A DNA stretch of 64,000 bases from Halictus rubicundus (taxonomy: Eukaryota; Arthropoda; Insecta; Hymenoptera; Halictidae). The notes under the pieces are model-generated. The model was not told the origin of the DNA and did no database searches. It saw only the letters and a list, made by a program, of their open reading frames with translations. Both the position numbers and the translations under genes were made by a program. The stretch covers positions 248,001-312,000 of the forward strand of contig NW_027488769.1 in assembly GCF_050948215.1 (NCBI RefSeq). Reading direction: 5' to 3'. This document shows positions 12,425 through 26,752 of this stretch, piece after piece. The stretch's first letter is position 1; each line of letters starts with the position of its first letter.

Positions 12425-13350
12425 TCCTATCCTTTCCTCAATCCTATACTCTATCCTATCCTATCCTCTATAATATCCTATCCTCTATCCTATCCTGTCC
12501 TCTATCCTATCCTATACTCTATCGTATCCTATCCTCTATCGTATCCTATCCTCTATCCTATAATATCCCATATCCTATCCAATCCTCTATCCTACCCAAT
12601 CACCTATCCCATCCTCTATCATATCCAATCACCTATCCTATCCTCTATTCAATCCTATACTCTATCCCATCCTATCCTCTATAATATCCTATCCTCTATC
12701 CTATCCTATCCTCTATCCTATCCTATCCTCTATCCTATCCTCTATCCTATCCTATCCTCTATCCTATCCTATCCTCTATCTTATCCTATCCTCTATCCCC
12801 TATCCTATCCTCTATCCTATCCTATCCTCTATCCTATCCTATCCTCTATCCTATCCTATCCTCTATCCTATCCTATCCTCTATCCTATCCTATCCTCTAT
12901 CCTATCCTATCCTCTATCCTATCCCATCCTCTATCCTATCCTATCCTCTATCCTATCCTATCCTCTATCCTATCCTATCCTCTATCCTATCCTATCATCT
13001 ATCCTATCCTATCTTCTATCCTATCCTATCCTCTATCCTATATTATCCTCTATCCTATCCTATCCTCTATACTATCCTATCCTCTATCCTATTCTATCTT
13101 CTATCCTATCGTATCCTCTATCCTATCCTATCCTCTATCCTATAATCTATCCTCAATCCTATCCTCTATCGTATCCTATCCTCTATAATATCGTATCCTC
13201 TATCCTATCCTATCCTCTATAATATCGTATCCTCTATTATATCCTATCCTCTATCCTAACCTATCCTCCATCCTATCCTATCCTCTATCCTATCCTATCC
13301 TCTATCCTATCCTATTCTCTATCCTATCCTATCCTTTATTCTATCCTATC

Positions 13351-13512
13351 CTCTATACTTTCCAATCCCCTATCCAATCCTCTTTCCTCTCCTCTATCCC
13401 GTCCTATATTCAATCCTATCCTGTCCTCTATCCTATCATATCCTGTATTATGTCCTATCCTCTATGCTATCCTAGCCTCTATCCTATACATTCCTATATC
13501 CTATACTGTATC
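13351..13512 (+). repeat. GTATTATGTCC element, copy 1 (U1)
   Basis: The stretch most unlike the 17-mer in this window. In order it holds TATACTTTCCAATCCCC, CTCTTTCCTCTCCTC, CCCGTCCTATATTC, ATATCCTGTATTATGTCC, ATGCTATCCTAGCC and TATACATTCCTATATCC. Six copies exist in the window with almost identical sequence. The in-frame ATG at 13450 is part of the word and is followed by repeat-derived codons, so I do not call a gene. Confidence 0.85.
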
Positions 13513-14366
13513 CTATCCTATCCTCTATCCTATCCTCTATCCTATCCTATCCTCTATCCTACCCTATCCTATCCTCTATCGTATCCCATCCTCTATACTA
13601 TCCTATTCACTATCCTATCCTATCCTCTAACCTATCCTATCCTCTATCCTATCCTATTATCTATCCTATCCTATCCTCTATCCTATCCTATCCTCAATCC
13701 TATCCTATCCTCTATCCTATCCTATCCTCTATCCTATTCTATCTTCTATCCTATCGTATCCTCTATCCTATCCTATCCTCTATCCTATAATCTATCCTCA
13801 ATCCTATCCTCTATCGTATCCTATCCTCTATAATATCGTATCCTCTATCCTATCCTATCCTCTATACTATCGTATCCTCTATTATATCCTATCCTCTATC
13901 CTAACCTATCCTCCATCCTATCCTATCCTCTATCCTATCCTATCCTCTATCCTATCCTATTCTCTATCCTATCCTATCCTCTATCCTATCCTATCCTCTA
14001 TCCTATCCTATCATCTATCCTATCCTATCTTCTATCCTATCCTATCCTCTATCCTATATTATCCTCTATCCTATCCTATCCTCTATACTATCCTATCCTC
14101 TATCCTATTCTATCTTCTATCCTATCGTATCCTCTATCCTATCCTATCCTCTATCCTATAATCTATCCTCAATCCTATCCTCTATCGTATCCTATCCTCT
14201 ATAATATCGTATCCTCTATCCTATCCTATCCTCTATAATATCGTATCCTCTATTATATCCTATCCTCTATCCTAACCTATCCTCCATCCTATCCTATCCT
14301 CTATCCTATCCTATCCTCTATCCTATCCTATTCTCTATCCTATCCTATCCTTTATTCTATCCTATC

Positions 14367-14528
14367 CTCTATACTTTCCAATCCCCTATCCAATCCTCTT
14401 TCCTCTCCTCTATCCCGTCCTATATTCAATCCTATCCTGTCCTCTATCCTATCATATCCTGTATTATGTCCTATCCTCTATGCTATCCTAGCCTCTATCC
14501 TATACATTCCTATATCCTATACTGTATC
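14367..14528 (+). repeat. GTATTATGTCC element, copy 2 (U1)
   Basis: Same series of words as the copy at 13351, at offset 1016. Flanks on both sides are also shared, so the duplicated block is larger than the element itself. Confidence 0.85.
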
Positions 14529-15011
14529 CTATCCTATCCTCTATCCTATCCTCTATCCTATCCTATCCTCTATCCTACCCTATCCTATCCTCTATCGTAT
14601 CCCATCCTCTATACTATCCTATTCACTATCCTATCCTATCCTCTAACCTATCCTATCCTCTATCCTATCCTATTATCTATCCTATCCTATCCTCTATCCT
14701 ATCCTATCCTCAATCCTATCCTATCCTCTATCCTATCCTATCCTCTATCCTATTCTATCTTCTATCCTATCGTATCCTCTATCCTATCCTATCCTCTATC
14801 CTATAATCTATCCTCAATCCTATCCTCTATCGTATCCTATCCTCTATAATATCGTATCCTCTATCCTATCCTATCCTCTATACTATCGTATCCTCTATTA
14901 TATCCTATCCTCTATCCTAACCTATCCTCCATCCTATCCTATCCTCTATCCTATCCTATCCTCTATCCTATCCTATTCTCTATCCTATCCTATCCTTTAT
15001 TCTATCCTATC

Positions 15012-15173
15012 CTCTATACTTTCCAATCCCCTATCCAATCCTCTTTCCTCTCCTCTATCCCGTCCTATATTCAATCCTATCCTGTCCTCTATCCTATCAT
15101 ATCCTGTATTATGTCCTATCCTCTATGCTATCCTAGCCTCTATCCTATACATTCCTATATCCTATACTGTATC
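15012..15173 (+). repeat. GTATTATGTCC element, copy 3 (U1)
   Basis: Offset 645 from copy 2. The same 645-bp spacing separates the two copies of U2, so this tandem duplication is either older than the unit duplication or was transferred between units. Confidence 0.85.
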
Positions 15174-18100
15174 CTATCCTATCCTCTATCCTATCCTCTA
15201 TCCTATCCTATCCTCTATCCTACCCTATCCTATCCTCTATCGTATCCCATCCTCTATACTATCCTATTCACTATCCTATCCTATCCTCTAACCTATCCTA
15301 TCCTCTATCCTATCCTATTATCTATCCTATCCTATCCTCTATCCTATCCTATCCTCAATCCTATCCTATCCTCTATCCTATCCTATCCTCTATCCTATCT
15401 TATCCTCTATCGTATCCTATCCTCTATCCTATCCCATCCTATATCCTACCCTATCCTCTATCGTCTCCTGTCCTCTCTCCTATCCAATCTCCTATCCTAT
15501 CCTCAATCCTATCCTATCCACTACCCTATCCTATCCAATCCTCTGTCCTATCCTCTATCCTATTCTCTATCCTATCCTATCCTCTATCGTATTCTCTATC
15601 CTATCCTATCCTCTATCCTATCCTATCCTCTATCCTATACTCTATCGTATCCTATCCTCTATCCTATAATATCCCATATCCTATCCAATCCTCTATCCTA
15701 TCCAATCACCTATCCCATCCTCTATCATATCCAATCACCTATCCTATCCTCTATTCAATCCTATACTCTATCCTATCCTATCCTCTATAATATCCTATCC
15801 TCTATCCTATCCTATCCTCTATCCTATCCTATCCTCTATCCTATCCTATCCTCAATCCTATCCTATCCTCTATCCTATCCTTTCCTCTATCCTATCCTAT
15901 CCTCTATTCTACCCTATCCTCAATTATATCCTATCCTCTATCCTATTGTCTATCCTATTCTATCCTCTATCCTATTCTCTATCCTATCCTATCCTCTATC
16001 CTATCCTATCCTCTATCCTATCCTATCCTCAATCCTATCCTATCCTCTATCCTATCCTATCCTCTATCCTATTCTATACTCCATCCTATCCTATCCGCTA
16101 TCCTATCCTATCCTCTATCCTATCCTATCCTCTATCCTATCCGATCTCCTATCCTATCCTCTAACCTATCCTATCCTCTATCCTATCCAATCACCTATCC
16201 CATCCTCTATCATATCCAATCACCTATCCTATCCTCTATTCAATCCTATACTCTATCCTATCCTATCCTCTATAATATCCTATCCTCTATCCTATCCTAT
16301 AATCTATCCTATCCTATCCTCTATCCTATCCTATCCTCTATCCTATTCTATCCTCTATCCTATCCTATCCTCTACCCTATTCTATCCTCTATCCTATCCT
16401 ATCCTCTATCCTATCCTATCCTCTATCCTATCCTATCCTCTATCCTATGCTATCCTCTATACTATCCCATCCTCTATCCTATTCTAACTTCTATCCTATC
16501 GTATCCTCTATCCTATCCTATCCTCTATCCTATAATCTATCCTCAATCCTATCCTCTATCGTATCCTATCCTCTATAATATCGTATCCTCTATCCTATTC
16601 TATCCTCTATAATATCGTATCCTCTATCATATCCTATCCTCTTTCCTTTAATATCATCCATCCTATCCTCTTCTCTATCCTATCCTATCCTCTATCCTAT
16701 TCCATCAACTATCCTATCCAATCCCCTATCCTATCATCTATCCTATCCTATCCTCTATCCTATCCTATCCTCTATCGTATCCTATCCTCTATCCTATCCA
16801 ATCCTATATCCTATCCTATCCTCTATCGTCTCCTGTCCTCTCTCCTATCCAATCTCCTATACTCTCCTTAATCCTATCCTATCCACTATCCTATCCTATC
16901 CAATCCTCTGCCATATCCTCTATCCTATTCTCTATCCTATCCTATCCTCTATCCTATTCTCTATCCTATCCTTTCCTCTATCCTATCCTATCCTCTATTC
17001 TACCCTATCCTCTATTATATCCTATCCTCTATCCTATTGTCTATCCTATTCTATCCTCTATCCTATTCTCTATCCTATCCTATCCTCTATCCTATCCTGT
17101 CCTCTATAATATCCTATCCTCTATCCTATCCTATCCTCTATCCTATCCTCTATCCTATAATATGCTCTATCCTATCCTATCCTCTATCCTATCCTATCCT
17201 CTATCCTTGCCAATCCTCTATCCTATCCTTTCCTCTATCCTATACTATCCTCTATCCTATCCTATCCTCTATCCTATCCTATCCTCTATCCCCTATCCTA
17301 TCCTCTATCCTATCCTGTCCTCTATCCTCTCCTATCCTCTATCCTATCCTATCCTCTATCCTATAATATGCTCTATCCTATCCTATCCTCTATCCTATCC
17401 TATCCTCTATCCTATCCTATCTTCTATCCTATCCTATCCGCTATCCTATCCTCTATCCAATCCTATCCTCTATACTATCCTATCCTCTATCCTATAATCT
17501 ATCCTCAATCCTATCCTCTATCGTATCCTATCCTCTTTCCTATCCAATCCTATATCCTATCCTATCCTCTATCGTCTCCTGTCTTCTCTCATATCCGATC
17601 TCCTATCCTATCCTCTATCCTATTCTATACTCCATCCTATCCTATCCGCTATCCTATCCTCTATCCTATCCTATCCTCTATCCTATACTCTATCGTATCC
17701 TATCTTCTATCCTATCCTATCCTCTATCCTCTCCTATCCTCTATCCTATCCTATCCTCTATCCTATAATATGCTCTATCCTATCCTATCCTCTATCCTAT
17801 CCTGTCCTCTATCCTATCCTATCATCTATCCTATCCTATTCTCTATCCTATCCTATCCTCTATCCTATCCTATCATCTATTCCATCCTATCATCTACCCT
17901 ATCCTATCCTCTATCCTATCCTGTCCTCTATCCTATCCTATCCTCTATCCTATCCTCTATCCTATCCTATCCTCTATCCTATCCTATCCTCTATCCTATC
18001 AAATCCCCTATCCTATCCTCTGTCCTATCCTATCCTCTATCCAATCCTCTATCCTATCCTATCCTCTATTCTATCCTATCCTCTATCCTATCCTATCCTC

Positions 18101-18476
18101 TATCCTATCCTATCGTCTATCCTATCCTATCCTCTATCCTTCCAAATCCCCTATCCTATCCTCTGTCCTATCCTATCCTCTATCCTATCCTATCCTCAAT
18201 CCTATCCTATTCTCTATCCTATCCTATCCTCTATCCTATCCTACCGTCTATCCTATCCTCTATCCTATCCTATCCTCTATCCTATTCTATCCTCTATCCT
18301 ATCCTATCCTCTATCCTATCCTATGCTCTATCGTATCAAATCCCCTATCCTATCCTCTGCCCTATCCTATCCTCTATCCTATCCTATCCTCTATCCTATC
18401 GTATCGTCTATCCTATCCTATCCTCTATCCTATCCTATCCTCTATCCTACGCTATCCTCTATCCTATCCAATCTTC

Positions 18477-19194
18477 TATCCTATCCTATCCTCTATCCTA
18501 TCCTATCATCTATCCTATCCTATCATCTACCCTATCCTATCCTCTATCCTATCCTGTCCTCTATCCTATCCTATCCTCTATCCTATCCTCTATCCTATCC
18601 TATCCTCTATCCTATCCTATCCTCTATACTATCAAATCCCCTATCCTATCCTCTGTCCTGTCCTATCCTCTATCCTATCCTATCCCCAATCCTATCCTAT
18701 TCTCTATCCTATAATATGCTCTATCCTATCCTATCCTCTATCCTATAATATGCTCTATCCTATCCTATCCTCTATCCTATCCTATCCTCTATCCTAGCCT
18801 ATCCTCTATCCTATCCTTTCCTCAATCCTATACTCTATCCTATCCTATCCTCTATCCTATCCTATCATCTATCCTATCCTATCATCTACCCTATCCTATC
18901 CTCTATCCTATCCTGTCCTCTATCCTATCCTATCCTCTATCCTATCCTCTATCCTATCCTATCCTCTATCCTATCCTATCCTCTATACTATCAAATCCCC
19001 TATCCTATCCTCTGTCCTGTCCTATCCTCTATCCTATCCTATCCCCAATCCTATCCTATTCTCTATCCTATAATATGCTCTATCCTATCCTATCCTCTAT
19101 CCTATAATATGCTCTATCCTATCCTATCCTCTATCCTATCCTATCCTCTATCCTAGCCTATCCTCTATCCTATCCTTTCCTCAATCCTATACTC
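18477..19194 (+). repeat. 359-bp tandem duplication inside U2
   Basis: CCTATCATCT at 18502 recurs at 18861 and TACTATCAAAT at 18627 recurs at 18986, both at offset 359. In U3 the same duplication has offset 376 (25587 and 25963) and in the downstream copy also 376 (56452 and 56828). The difference of 17 is one repeat unit. Confidence 0.85.
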
Positions 19195-20093
19195 TATCCT
19201 ATCCTATCCTCTATAATATCCTATCCTCTATCCTATCCTGTCCTCTATCCTATCCTATACTCTATCGTATCCTATCCTCTATCGTATCCTATCCTCTATC
19301 CTATAATATCCCATATCCTATCCAATCCTCTATCCTACCCAATCACCTATCCCATCCTCTATCATATCCAATCACCTATCCTATCCTCTATTCAATCCTA
19401 TACTCTATCCCATCCTATCCTCTATAATATCCTATCCTCTATCCTATCCTATCCTCTATCCTATCCTATCCTCTATCCTATCCTCTATCCTATCCTATCC
19501 TCTATCCTATCCTATCCTCTATCTTATCCTATCCTCTATCCCCTATCCTATCCTCTATTATATCCTATCCTCTATCCTATCCTATCCTCTATCCTATCCT
19601 ATCCTCTATCCTATCCTATCCTCTATCCTATCCTATCCTCTATCCTATCCTATCCTCTATCCTATCCCATCCTCTATCCTATCCTATCCTCTATCCTATC
19701 CTATCCTCTATCCTATCCTATCCTCTATCCTATCCTATCATCTATCCTATCCTATCTTCTATCCTATCCTATCCTCTATCCTATATTATCCTCTATCCTA
19801 TCCTATCCTCTATACTATCCTATCCTCTATCCTATTCTATCTTCTATCCTATCGTATCCTCTATCCTATCCTATCCTCTATCCTATAATCTATCCTCAAT
19901 CCTATCCTCTATCGTATCCTATCCTCTATAATATCGTATCCTCTATCCTATCCTATCCTCTATAATATCGTATCCTCTATTATATCCTATCCTCTATCCT
20001 AACCTATCCTCCATCCTATCCTATCCTCTATCCTATCCTATCCTCTATCCTATCCTATTCTCTATCCTATCCTATCCTTTATTCTATCCTATC

Positions 20094-20255
20094 CTCTATA
20101 CTTTCCAATCCCCTATCCAATCCTCTTTCCTCTCCTCTATCCCGTCCTATATTCAATCCTATCCTGTCCTCTATCCTATCATATCCTGTATTATGTCCTA
20201 TCCTCTATGCTATCCTAGCCTCTATCCTATACATTCCTATATCCTATACTGTATC
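20094..20255 (+). repeat. GTATTATGTCC element, copy 4 (U2)
   Basis: Offset 6743 from copy 1, the same offset that separates the CCTACCCAATCAC words of U1 and U2 (12591 and 19334). One private change is visible, ACTTTCC for ACTATCC near 20341. Confidence 0.85.
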
Positions 20256-20738
20256 CTATCCTATCCTCTATCCTATCCTCTATCCTATCCTATCCTCTAT
20301 CCTACCCTATCCTATCCTCTATCGTATCCCATCCTCTATACTTTCCTATTCACTATCCTATCCTATCCTCTAACCTATCCTATCCTCTATCCTATCCTAT
20401 TATCTATCCTATCCTATCCTCTATCCTATCCTATCCTCAATCCTATCCTATCCTCTATCCTATCCTATCCTCTATCCTATTCTATCTTCTATCCTATCGT
20501 ATCCTCTATCCTATCCTATCCTCTATCCTATAATCTATCCTCAATCCTATCCTCTATCGTATCCTATCCTCTATAATATCGTATCCTCTATCCTATCCTA
20601 TCCTCTATAATATCGTATCCTCTATTATATCCTATCCTCTATCCTAACCTATCCTCCATCCTATCCTATCCTCTATCCTATCCTATCCTCTATCCTATCC
20701 TATTCTCTATCCTATCCTATCCTTTATTCTATCCTATC

Positions 20739-20894
20739 CTCTATACTTTCCAATCCCCTATCCAATCCTCTTTCCTCTCCTCTATCCCGTCCTATATTCA
20801 ATCCTATCCTGTCCTCTATCCTATCATATCCTGTATTATGTCCTATCCTCTATGCTATCCTAGCCTCTATCCTATACATTCCTATATCCTATAC
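20739..20894 (+). repeat. GTATTATGTCC element, copy 5 (U2), truncated
   Basis: Offset 645 from copy 4. It follows the family up to TATACATTCCTATATCC and then breaks at about 20895: the usual ACTGTATCC is replaced by ACTATCCTCTATTATATCC, which leads into the TTGTC-ATATCC block. This is a recombination junction. Confidence 0.8.
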
Positions 20895-21987
20895 TATCCT
20901 CTATTATATCCTATCCTCAATCCTATCCTATCCTCTATCCTATTGTCTATCCTATCCTATCCTATATCCTATTCTCTATCCTATCCTATCCTCTATCCTA
21001 TCCTATCCTCTATCCTATTCTATCCTCTATCCTATCCTATCCTCTATCCTATCCTATCCTCTATCCTATCCTATCCTCTATCCTATCCTATCCTCTATCC
21101 TATTCTATCTTCTATCCTATCGTATCCTCTATCCTATCCTATCCTCTATCCTATAATCTATCCTCAATCCTATCCTCTATCGTATAGCATCCTCTATAAT
21201 ATCGTATCCTCTATCCTATCCTATCCTCTATAATATCGTATCCTCTATCATATCCTATCCTCTTTCCTTTAATATCATCTATCCTATCCTATTCTCTATC
21301 CTATCCTATCCTCTATCCTATTCCATCAACTATCCTTTCCAATCCCCTATCCTATCCTCTATCCTATCCTATCGTCTATAATATCGTATCCTCCATCCTA
21401 TCCTATCCTCTATAATATCGTATCCTCTATCCTATCCTATCCTCTATAATATCGTATCTTCTATCATATCCTATCCTCTTTTCTTTAATATCATGTATCC
21501 TATCCTATTCTCTATCCTATCCTATCCATATCCTATTCCATCAACTATCCTATCCAATTCCCTATCCTATCCTCTATCCTATCCTATCCTCTATCCTATC
21601 CTATCCTCTATCGTATCCTATCCTCTATCCTATCCTATCTTCTATCCTATCCTATCCTCTATCCTATCAAATCCCCTATCCTATCCTCTATCCTATCCTA
21701 TCCTGTATCCTATCCAATCCTCTATCCTATCCTATCATCTATCCTCTATCCTATCCAATCCTCTATCCTAGCCTATCCTCTATCCTATCCTATCCTCTAT
21801 CCTATCCTATCCTCTATCCTATCCTATCCTCTATCCTATTCTATCCTCTATCCTATCCTATCCTCTATCCTATCCTATCCTCTATCCTATCCTATCCTCT
21901 ATCCTATCCTATCCTCTATCCTATCCTATCCTCTATCGTATCCTATCCTCTATCCTATCCAATCCTATATCCTATCCTATCCTCTAT

Positions 21988-22820
21988 ACCCTATCCTATC
22001 CTCTATCCTATCCTGTCCTCTATCCTATCCTATCCTCTATCCTATCCTCTATCCTATCCTATCCTCTATCCTATCCTATCCTCTATCCTATCAAATCCCT
22101 ATCCTATCCTCTGTCCTATCCTATCCTCTATCCAATCCTCTATCCTATCCTATCCTCTATTCTATCCTATCCTCTATCCCTATCCTATCCTCTATCCTAT
22201 CCTATCGTCTATCCTATCCTATCCTCTATCCTTTCAAATCCCCTATCCTATCCTCTGTCCTATCCTATCCTCTATCCTATCCTATCCTCAATCCTATCCT
22301 ATTCTCTATCCTATCCTATCCTCTATCCTATCCTACCGTCTATCCTATCCTCTATCCTATCCTATCCTCTATCCTATTCTATCCTCTATCCTATCCTATC
22401 CTCTATCCTATCCTATGCTCTATCGTATCAAATCCCCTATCCTATCCTCTGCCCTATCCTATCCTCTATCCTATCCTATCCTCTATCCTATCGTATCGTC
22501 TATCCTATCCTATCCTCTATCCTATCCTATCCTCTATCCTACGCTATCCTCTATCCTATCCAATCTTCTATCCTATCCTATCCTCTATCCTATCCTATCA
22601 TCTATCCTATCCTATCATCTACCCTATCCTATCCTCTATCCTATCCTGTCCTCTATCCTATCCTATCCTCTATCCTATCCTCTATCCTATCCTATCCTCT
22701 ATCCTATCCTATCCTCTATACTATCAAATCCCCTATCCTATCCTCTGTCCTGTCCTATCCTCTATCCTATCCTATCCCCAATCCTATCCTATTCTCTATC
22801 CTATAATATGCTCTATCCTA
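21988..22820 (+). repeat. Replaced block in A (matches 24856-25688)
   Basis: Here block A departs from block B. The segment matches 24856-25688 at offset 2868 (for example ATGCTCTATCG at 22415 and 25283), so it is a copy of the CAAAT+CCCCTAT block placed where the CGTCTCCTGTC block is expected. It carries two one-base indels relative to its relatives, CAAATCCCTAT (one C short, near 22093) and CTATCCCTATCC (one C extra, near 22178), which cancel. Confidence 0.8.
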
Positions 22821-25800
22821 TCCTATCCTCAATTATATCCTATCCTCTATCCTATTGTCTATCCTATTCTATCCTCTATCCTATTCTCTATCCTATCCTA
22901 TCCTCTATCCTATCCTATCCTCTATCCTATCCTATCCTCAATCCTATCCTATCCTCTATCCTATCCTATCCTCTATCCTATTCTATACTCCATCCTATCC
23001 TATCCGCTATCCTATCCTATCCTCTATCCTATCCTATCCTCTATCCTATCCGATCTCCTATCCTATCCTCTAACCTATCCTATCCTCTATCCTATCCAAT
23101 CACCTATCCCATCCTCTATCATATCCAATCACCTATCCTATCCTCTATTCAATCCTATACTCTATCCTATCCTATCCTCTATAATATCCTATCCTCTATC
23201 CTATCCTATAATCTATCCTATCCTATCCTCTATCCTATCCTATCCTCTATCCTATTCTATCCTCTATCCTATCCTATCCTCTATCCTATCCTATCCTCTA
23301 CCCTATTCTATCCTCTATCCTATCCTATCCTCTATCCTATCCTATCCTCTATCCTATCCTATCCTCTATCCTATGCTATCCTCTATACTATCCTATCCTC
23401 TATCCTATTCTAACTTCTATCCTATCGTATCCTCTATCCTATCCTATCCTCTATCCTATAATCTATCCTCAATCCTATCCTCTATCGTATCCTATCCTCT
23501 ATAATATCGTATCCTCTATCCTATCCTATCCTCTATAATATCGTATCCTCTATCATATCCTATCCTCTTTCCTTTAATATCATCCATCCTATCCTCTTCT
23601 CTATCCTATCCTATCCTCTATCCTATTCCATCAACTATCCTATCCAATCCCCTATCCTATCATCTATCCTATCCTATCCTCTATCCTATCCTATCCTCTA
23701 TCGTATCCTATCCTCTATCCTATCCAATCCTATATCCTATCCTATCCTCTATCGTCTCCTGTCCTCTCTCCTATCCAATCTCCTATACTCTCCTTAATCC
23801 TATCCTATCCACTATCCTATCCTATCCAATCCTCTGTCCTATCCTCTATCCTATTCTCTATCCTATCCTATCCTCTATCCTATTCTCTATCCTATCCTTT
23901 CCTCTATCCTATCCTATCCTCTATTCTACCCTATCCTCTATTATATCCTATCCTCTATCCTATTGTCTATCCTATTCTATCCTCTATCCTATTCTCTATC
24001 CTATCCTATCCTCTATCCTATCCTATCCTCTATAATATCCTATCCTCTATCCTATCCTATCCTCTATCCTATCCTATCCTCTATCCTATCCTATCCTCTA
24101 TCCTATCCTCTATCCTATAATATGCTCTATCCTATCCTATCCTCTATCCTATCCTATCCTCTATCCTTGCCAATCCTCTATCCTATCCTTTCCTCTATCC
24201 TATACTATCCTCTATCCTATCCTATCCTCTATCCTATCCTATCCTCTATCCCCTATCCTATCCTCTATCCTATCCTGTCCTCTATCCTCTCCTATCCTCT
24301 ATCCTATCCTATCCTCTATCCTATAATATGCTCTATCCTATCCTATCCTCTATCCTATCCTATCCTCTATCCTATCCTATCTTCTATCCTATCCTATCCG
24401 CTATCCTATCCTCTATCCAATCCTATCCTCTATACTGTCCTATCCTCTATCCTATAATCTATCCTCAATCCTATCCTCTATCGTATCCTATCCTCTTTCC
24501 TATCCAATCCTATATCCTATCCTATCCTCTATCGTCTCCTGTCTTCTCTCATATCCGATCTCCTATCCTATCCTCTATCCTATTCTATACTCCATCCTAT
24601 CAAATCCGCTATCCTATCCTCTATCCTATCCTATCCTCTATCCTATACTCTATCGTATCCTATCTTCTATCCTATCCTATCCTCTATCCTCTCCTATCCT
24701 CTATCCTATCCTATCCTCTATCCTATAATATGCTCTATCCTATCCTATCCTCTATCCTATCCTGTCCTCTATCCTATCCTATCATCTATCCTATCCTATT
24801 CTCTATCCTATCCTATCCTCTATCCTATCCTATCATCTATTCCATCCTATCATCTACCCTATCCTATCCTCTATCCTATCCTGTCCTCTATCCTATCCTA
24901 TCCTCTATCCTATCCTCTATCCTATCCTATCCTCTATCCTATCCTATCCTCTATCCTATCAAATCCCCTATCCTATCCTCTGTCCTATCCTATCCTCTAT
25001 CCAATCCTCTATCCTATCCTATCCTCTATTCTATCCTATCCTCTATCCTATCCTATCCTCTATCCTATCCTATCGTCTATCCTATCCTATCCTCTATCCT
25101 TTCAAATCCCCTATCCTATCCTCTGTCCTATCCTATCCTCTATCCTATCCTATCCTCAATCCTATCCTATTCTCTATCCTATCCTATCCTCTATCCTATC
25201 CTACCGTCTATCCTATCCTCTATCCTATCCTATCCTCTATCCTATTCTATCCTCTATCCTATCCTATCCTCTATCCTATCCTATGCTCTATCGTATCAAA
25301 TCCCCTATCCTATCCTCTGCCCTATCCTATCCTCTATCCTATCCTATCCTCTATCCTATCGTATCGTCTATCCTATCCTATCCTCTATCCTATCCTATCC
25401 TCTATCCTACGCTATCCTCTATCCTATCCAATCTTCTATCCTATCCTATCCTCTATCCTATCCTATCATCTATCCTATCCTATCATCTACCCTATCCTAT
25501 CCTCTATCCTATCCTGTCCTCTATCCTATCCTATCCTCTATCCTATCCTCTATCCTATCCTATCCTCTATCCTATCCTATCCTCTATACTATCAAATCCC
25601 CTATCCTATCCTCTGTCCTGTCCTATCCTCTATCCTATCCTATCCCCAATCCTATCCTATTCTCTATCCTATAATATGCTCTATCCTATCCTATCCTCTA
25701 TCCTATAATATGCTCTATCCTATCCTATCCTCTATCCTATCCTATCCTCTATCCTAGCCTATCCTCTATCCTATCCTTTCCTCAATCCTATACTCTATCC

Positions 25801-26752
25801 TATCCTATCCTCTATCCTATCCTATCATCTATCCTATCCTATCATCTACCCTATCCTATCCTCTATCCTATCCTGTCCTCTATCCTATCCTATCCTCTAT
25901 CCTATCCTCTATCCTATCCTATCCTCTATCCTATCCTATCCTCTATCCTATCCTATCCTCTATACTATCAAATCCCCTATCCTATCCTCTGTCCTGTCCT
26001 ATCCTCTATCCTATCCTATCCCCAATCCTATCCTATTCTCTATCCTATAATATGCTCTATCCTATCCTATCCTCTATCCTATAATATGCTCTATCCTATC
26101 CTATCCTCTATCCTATCCTATCCTCTATCCTAGCCTATCCTCTATCCTATCCTTTCCTCAATCCTATACTCTATCCTATCCTATCCTCTATAATATCCTA
26201 TCCTCTATCCTATCCTGTCCTCTATCCTATCCTATACTCTATCGTATCCTATCCTCTATCGTATCCTATCCTCTATCCTATAATATCCCATATCCTATCC
26301 AATCCTCTATCCTACCCAATCACCTATCCCATCCTCTATCATATCCAATCACCTATCCTATCCTCTATTCAATCCTATACTCTATCCCATCCTATCCTCT
26401 ATAATATCCTATCCTCTATCCTATCCTATCCTCTATCCTATCCTATCCTCTATCCTATCCTCTATCCTATCCTATCCTCTATCCTATCCTATCCTCTATC
26501 TTATCCTATCCTCTATCCCCTATCCTATCCTCTATCCTATCCTATCCTCTATCCTATCCTATCCTCTATCCTATCCTATCCTCTATCCTATCCTATCCTC
26601 TATCCTATCCTATCCTCTATCCTATCCTATCCTCTATCCTATCCCATCCTCTATCCTATCCTATCCTCTATCCTATCCTATCCTCTATCCTATCCTATCC
26701 TCTATCCTATCCTATCATCTATCCTATCCTATCTTCTATCCTATCCTATCCT

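Larger units (their letters stand above)
10916..17367 (+). repeat. Composite unit U1 (about 6.45 kb)
   Basis: Same head and word order as U0, with CCTACCCAATCAC at 12591 and TTGTC-CTATTC words at 15946 and near 17037. It carries three GTATTATGTCC elements (near 13450, 14466 and 15111) and lacks the TTGTC-ATATCC word and the two adjoining TTTAATATCAT words; the third GTATTATGTCC element runs directly into the CGTCTCCTGTC block near 15462. A 182-bp tandem duplication lies at about 12061-12424. Confidence 0.8.
17368..24327 (+). repeat. Composite unit U2 (about 6.96 kb)
   Basis: Head to head length is 6960. CCTACCCAATCAC lies at 19334. Two GTATTATGTCC elements are present (near 20193 and 20838), the second truncated at about 20895 and fused to a TTATATCC word. 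The TTGTC-ATATCC word is at about 20943, followed by TTTAATATCAT words near 21268 and 21484, then a foreign block at 21988-22820, then the TTGTC-CTATTC words at 22855 and 23963. It also has a 359-bp tandem duplication at about 18477-19194. Confidence 0.8.

Noticed and set aside
13450..13833. 127-codon ATG-started frame in the GTATTATGTCC element, conserved at 14466 and 20193
   Set aside because: Sequence identity among copies is explained by block duplication, it runs straight into ordinary 17-mer codons, and other copies (15111, 20838, 27170) have different ends. No coding signature.
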